DNA of 36,196 nt from JAWXBT01 sp964523015 (GTDB lineage: Bacteria; Bdellovibrionota_C; UBA2361; J135). Below the pieces are notes generated by a model. That model was not told where the DNA came from, did no database searches, and saw nothing but the letters and a program-made list of their open reading frames with translations. The stretch is from the NCBI GenBank assembly GCA_964523015.1, contig CAZFXN010000029.1, positions 1-36,196 of the forward strand, in the 5' to 3' direction. A program made the position numbers and the translations under genes. Of the stretch, positions 34,633 to 36,196 are shown piece by piece; positions within the stretch are counted from its first letter, which is position 1, and every line of letters begins with the position of its first letter.

Positions 34633-34668
34633 CCCTCACCTCTCCCTCACCTCGCCCTCACCTCGCCC
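34633..34668 (+). repeat. 11-bp tandem repeat after the cassette terminator
   Basis: CCCTCACCTCT, CCCTCACCTCG and CCCTCACCTCG follow in tandem (34633-34665) and end in CCC. The C-rich, G-poor strand may be unstructured; it separates the terminator stem from its T run. It marks the 3' edge of the GC-rich region, after which the sequence becomes AT-rich. Confidence 0.9.
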
Positions 34669-34733
34669 ATTTTTTATTTAATTTTTTAATGTGTGCTGTT
34701 TCTTTGACAAAATTCTTTGACTTCAAAAAAATT

Positions 34734-35270
34734 CTAGTAAATATGGCCATGTGTTTTAGCCCTAAAATATGAGGCTATCGTTTTACAGTCTGAAATTTCG
34801 CCACTTTTAATTGAAGTCTCAATCTGATCATTTGTCATCTCTATAACCTCTATTATTTCATCCTCATCAAACTTTTGAGTTGAAGCAGAGAGCCAACGAG
34901 CTAAAAATAAATGTTGTACTTCAGAGCAAAATCCTGGGGCTGGGTAAAGCTGCCCTAGAGGAACCCATTCCTTTGCAGCTTTACCTACCTCTTCACCAAG
35001 CTCCCTTTGAGCGCAGGTTAATGGGAACTCCCCTGCTTCAATAGTACCAGCTGGAAATTCGATCAATTCCTTTCTAATAGCATGACGATACTGACGGACC
35101 AAAAGCAATTTTCCTTCTGGCAATTTGGGGATTATTATGACAGCTCCTGGATGGACCACCCGATCCCGAAATACCACTTCCCCTGAAGTCAGCTCTACCT
35201 CTTCAGTTTCAACCTTAAACATGTAGCTTGTAAAAGAGGTCTTAGAGTTTAATGTCTTATGATACTTCAT
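34734..35270 (-). CDS. NUDIX hydrolase (ADP-ribose pyrophosphatase-like)
   Basis: A 178-aa Nudix enzyme. The Nudix box is intact at 75-96: Gly75-x5-Glu81-x7-Arg89-Glu90-Leu91-x-Glu93-Glu94-x-Gly96 (GTIEAGE...QRELGEEVG). The preceding segments VHPGAVIIIPKLPEGKLLLV and ELIEFPAG are typical of ADP-ribose pyrophosphatases (NudF), and YPAPGFCSEVQHLFLA follows the box as in that group. It probably cleaves ADP-ribose or a related nucleoside diphosphate sugar in the cytoplasm; specificity is not proven. It is transcribed divergently from the RNA methyltransferase gene, with 51 bases between the starts, and ends about 65 bases from the cassette. Confidence 0.9.
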   Translation of the reverse strand: MKYHKTLNSKTSFTSYMFKVETEEVELTSGEVVFRDRVVHPGAVIIIPKLPEGKLLLVRQYRHAIRKELIEFPAGTIEAGEFPLTCAQRELGEEVGKAAKEWVPLGQLYPAPGFCSEVQHLFLARWLSASTQKFDEDEIIEVIEMTNDQIETSIKSGEISDCKTIASYFRAKTHGHIY

Positions 35271-35321
35271 TAGCCTAGTCCTATTTGAGTTTAATAGGAT
35301 TACTATAGTATCGTTTATTCA

Positions 35322-36196
35322 ATGATTAAAGATCAATGTCCAAATAAAGAGGTCTGTGGTTCGTGTGGCTGGTCGCATATTCCATACGAAAAACAGTTAC
35401 AGCAAAAGCTTTCAGATATTAACGGAAGTTTTAGATTGAAAGAGCTAACTCTTACTTGCGATAAAATTATCCCCTCTCCTATTACAAGTCATTACAGAAA
35501 TAGAATGGACTTTGTAATTAATTTTAAAGGTGAGGTTGGACTTAGAGAGAAGGGAAAATGGTGGAAGGTAATTGACAACCATACCTGCTTTATCTCTGAT
35601 AAGTTAATTGAAGAGAAATTTAAAATTGTAAGAGATTGGGCCCAAAGCTCAGGATTAACATACTTTGACAGAAAGGCTCATACTGGATTTTTACGGTATG
35701 CAGTTATTAGAACCTCAACCCTCGGTCAGTGCATGGTAATCATAGTTACTAGTAGACCTGAAGAAAGTGAGAGCATCGCTATTGAAGCTGCTTTTTCCAA
35801 ACTTAGTCAATCTATAAGTGCTACTTCACTTGTCTGTTCTCTTATCTGGTCAATCAACAGTACTGTTACTGATGTTTCAAGTGGAGATGATCTTAGGTGT
35901 ATTGCTGGTGAAAGTCATATTGAGGAAAAAATAAATGGCTTTACTTACCGGATAAAACCTAACTCATTCTTTCAAACAAATTCTCACGCTGCTGCAGTTT
36001 TACAAAATCATGTAGCTGAATATGTATCTAATCTAACTCCTGAAATACTGCTCGATCTATATTGCGGATCTGGATTTTTTTCGATAGCTCTTTCAGGTAA
36101 GGCCAAAAAAACATACGGTGTAGAGATAATGCCTGAGATGATTGAAGATGCTCGTGTTAATGCCAAAATTAATAATTTAGATATCGATTATAGCGC
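35322..36196 (+). CDS. RNA m5U methyltransferase, RlmD/TrmA family (3' end outside the window)
   Basis: A reading frame open to the window edge (291 complete codons). The N-terminus has C6-x5-C12-x2-C15 and a further Cys in DNHTCFIS (about residue 89), the [4Fe-4S] ligands of RlmD/RlmCD-type m5U methyltransferases; a TRAM domain seems to be missing at the start. YRIKPNSFFQTNSHAA and LDLYCGSGFFS (SAM motif I) follow, and the catalytic Cys and motif IV lie beyond the edge. It would methylate a uridine in 23S rRNA or tRNA with SAM. ATG at 35322 is the first plausible start, with no Shine-Dalgarno. Confidence 0.88.
   Translation, partial: MIKDQCPNKEVCGSCGWSHIPYEKQLQQKLSDINGSFRLKELTLTCDKIIPSPITSHYRNRMDFVINFKGEVGLREKGKWWKVIDNHTCFISDKLIEEKFKIVRDWAQSSGLTYFDRKAHTGFLRYAVIRTSTLGQCMVIIVTSRPEESESIAIEAAFSKLSQSISATSLVCSLIWSINSTVTDVSSGDDLRCIAGESHIEEKINGFTYRIKPNSFFQTNSHAAAVLQNHVAEYVSNLTPEILLDLYCGSGFFSIALSGKAKKTYGVEIMPEMIEDARVNAKINNLDIDYS

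Overview
The window looks like chromosomal sequence from an uncultivated, AT-rich, Gram-negative (diderm) bacterium. LpxL-type lipid A acylation, KdsD (the first step towards Kdo), a LplT-PlsC type lysophospholipid protein and a periplasmic HtrA protease imply an LPS-bearing outer membrane. A flagellin and four prepilin-like genes imply motility and type IV pili or a type II secretion-like filament. Two runs of N (10 and 100 bases) mark it as a scaffold, probably metagenomic. I could not assign a phylum; no rRNA, tRNA or CRISPR array is visible.

Layout. 1-4836: tail of an unknown plus-strand gene, a terminator-like hairpin, then on the minus strand an AAA/DUF4143 ATPase, a secreted sulfatase and a membrane-anchored LTA-synthase-like sulfatase-superfamily enzyme interrupted by a 10-N gap. 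4992-6703: a small YIDPGTGS membrane protein and a NoeA-like SAM methyltransferase. 6718-10203 (minus): an SF2 helicase whose C-terminus contains a collapsed VPFRD pentapeptide array at the 100-N gap, and LpxL. 10253-19216 (plus): a DNA N6-adenine methyltransferase, a copper-type P1B ATPase, a flippase-like membrane protein fused to a TolB-like propeller, a TraB/PrgY protein, a small membrane protein and KdsD. 19209-21035 (minus): the MFS-acyltransferase fusion. 21374-25476 (plus): flagellin, a flagellin-like paralogue and the prepilin operon, with two sigma-28-like promoter candidates. 25486-26088 (minus): a secreted coiled-coil protein. 26269-33637: a GH3-family enzyme, a roughly 390-nt highly structured RNA candidate, a polytopic GT-C-like protein, a small orphan, HisRS and HtrA. 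33692-34668: an anomalous GC-rich cassette with a structured leader, a textbook Shine-Dalgarno, an orphan 181-aa gene, a hairpin and 11-bp repeats. 34734-end: a NUDIX hydrolase and the start of a RlmD/TrmA-type RNA methyltransferase.

Together the recognisable genes serve the cell envelope: lipid A and Kdo synthesis, phospholipid repair, surface polymer modification, periplasmic quality control and surface filaments. The features I would look at first are (1) the 27891-28277 structured RNA, with at least seven long helices and a predicted pseudoknot and no family I recognise; (2) the GC-rich orphan cassette at about 33.9-34.7 kb; and (3) the many short, mostly in-frame tandem duplications scattered over genes and intergenic DNA, one of which broke the assembly. 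Both N gaps can be rationalised from the sequence itself: the first is probably a 3-base overlap rather than a gap, and the second is 2 bases plus a whole number of 15-bp repeat units.
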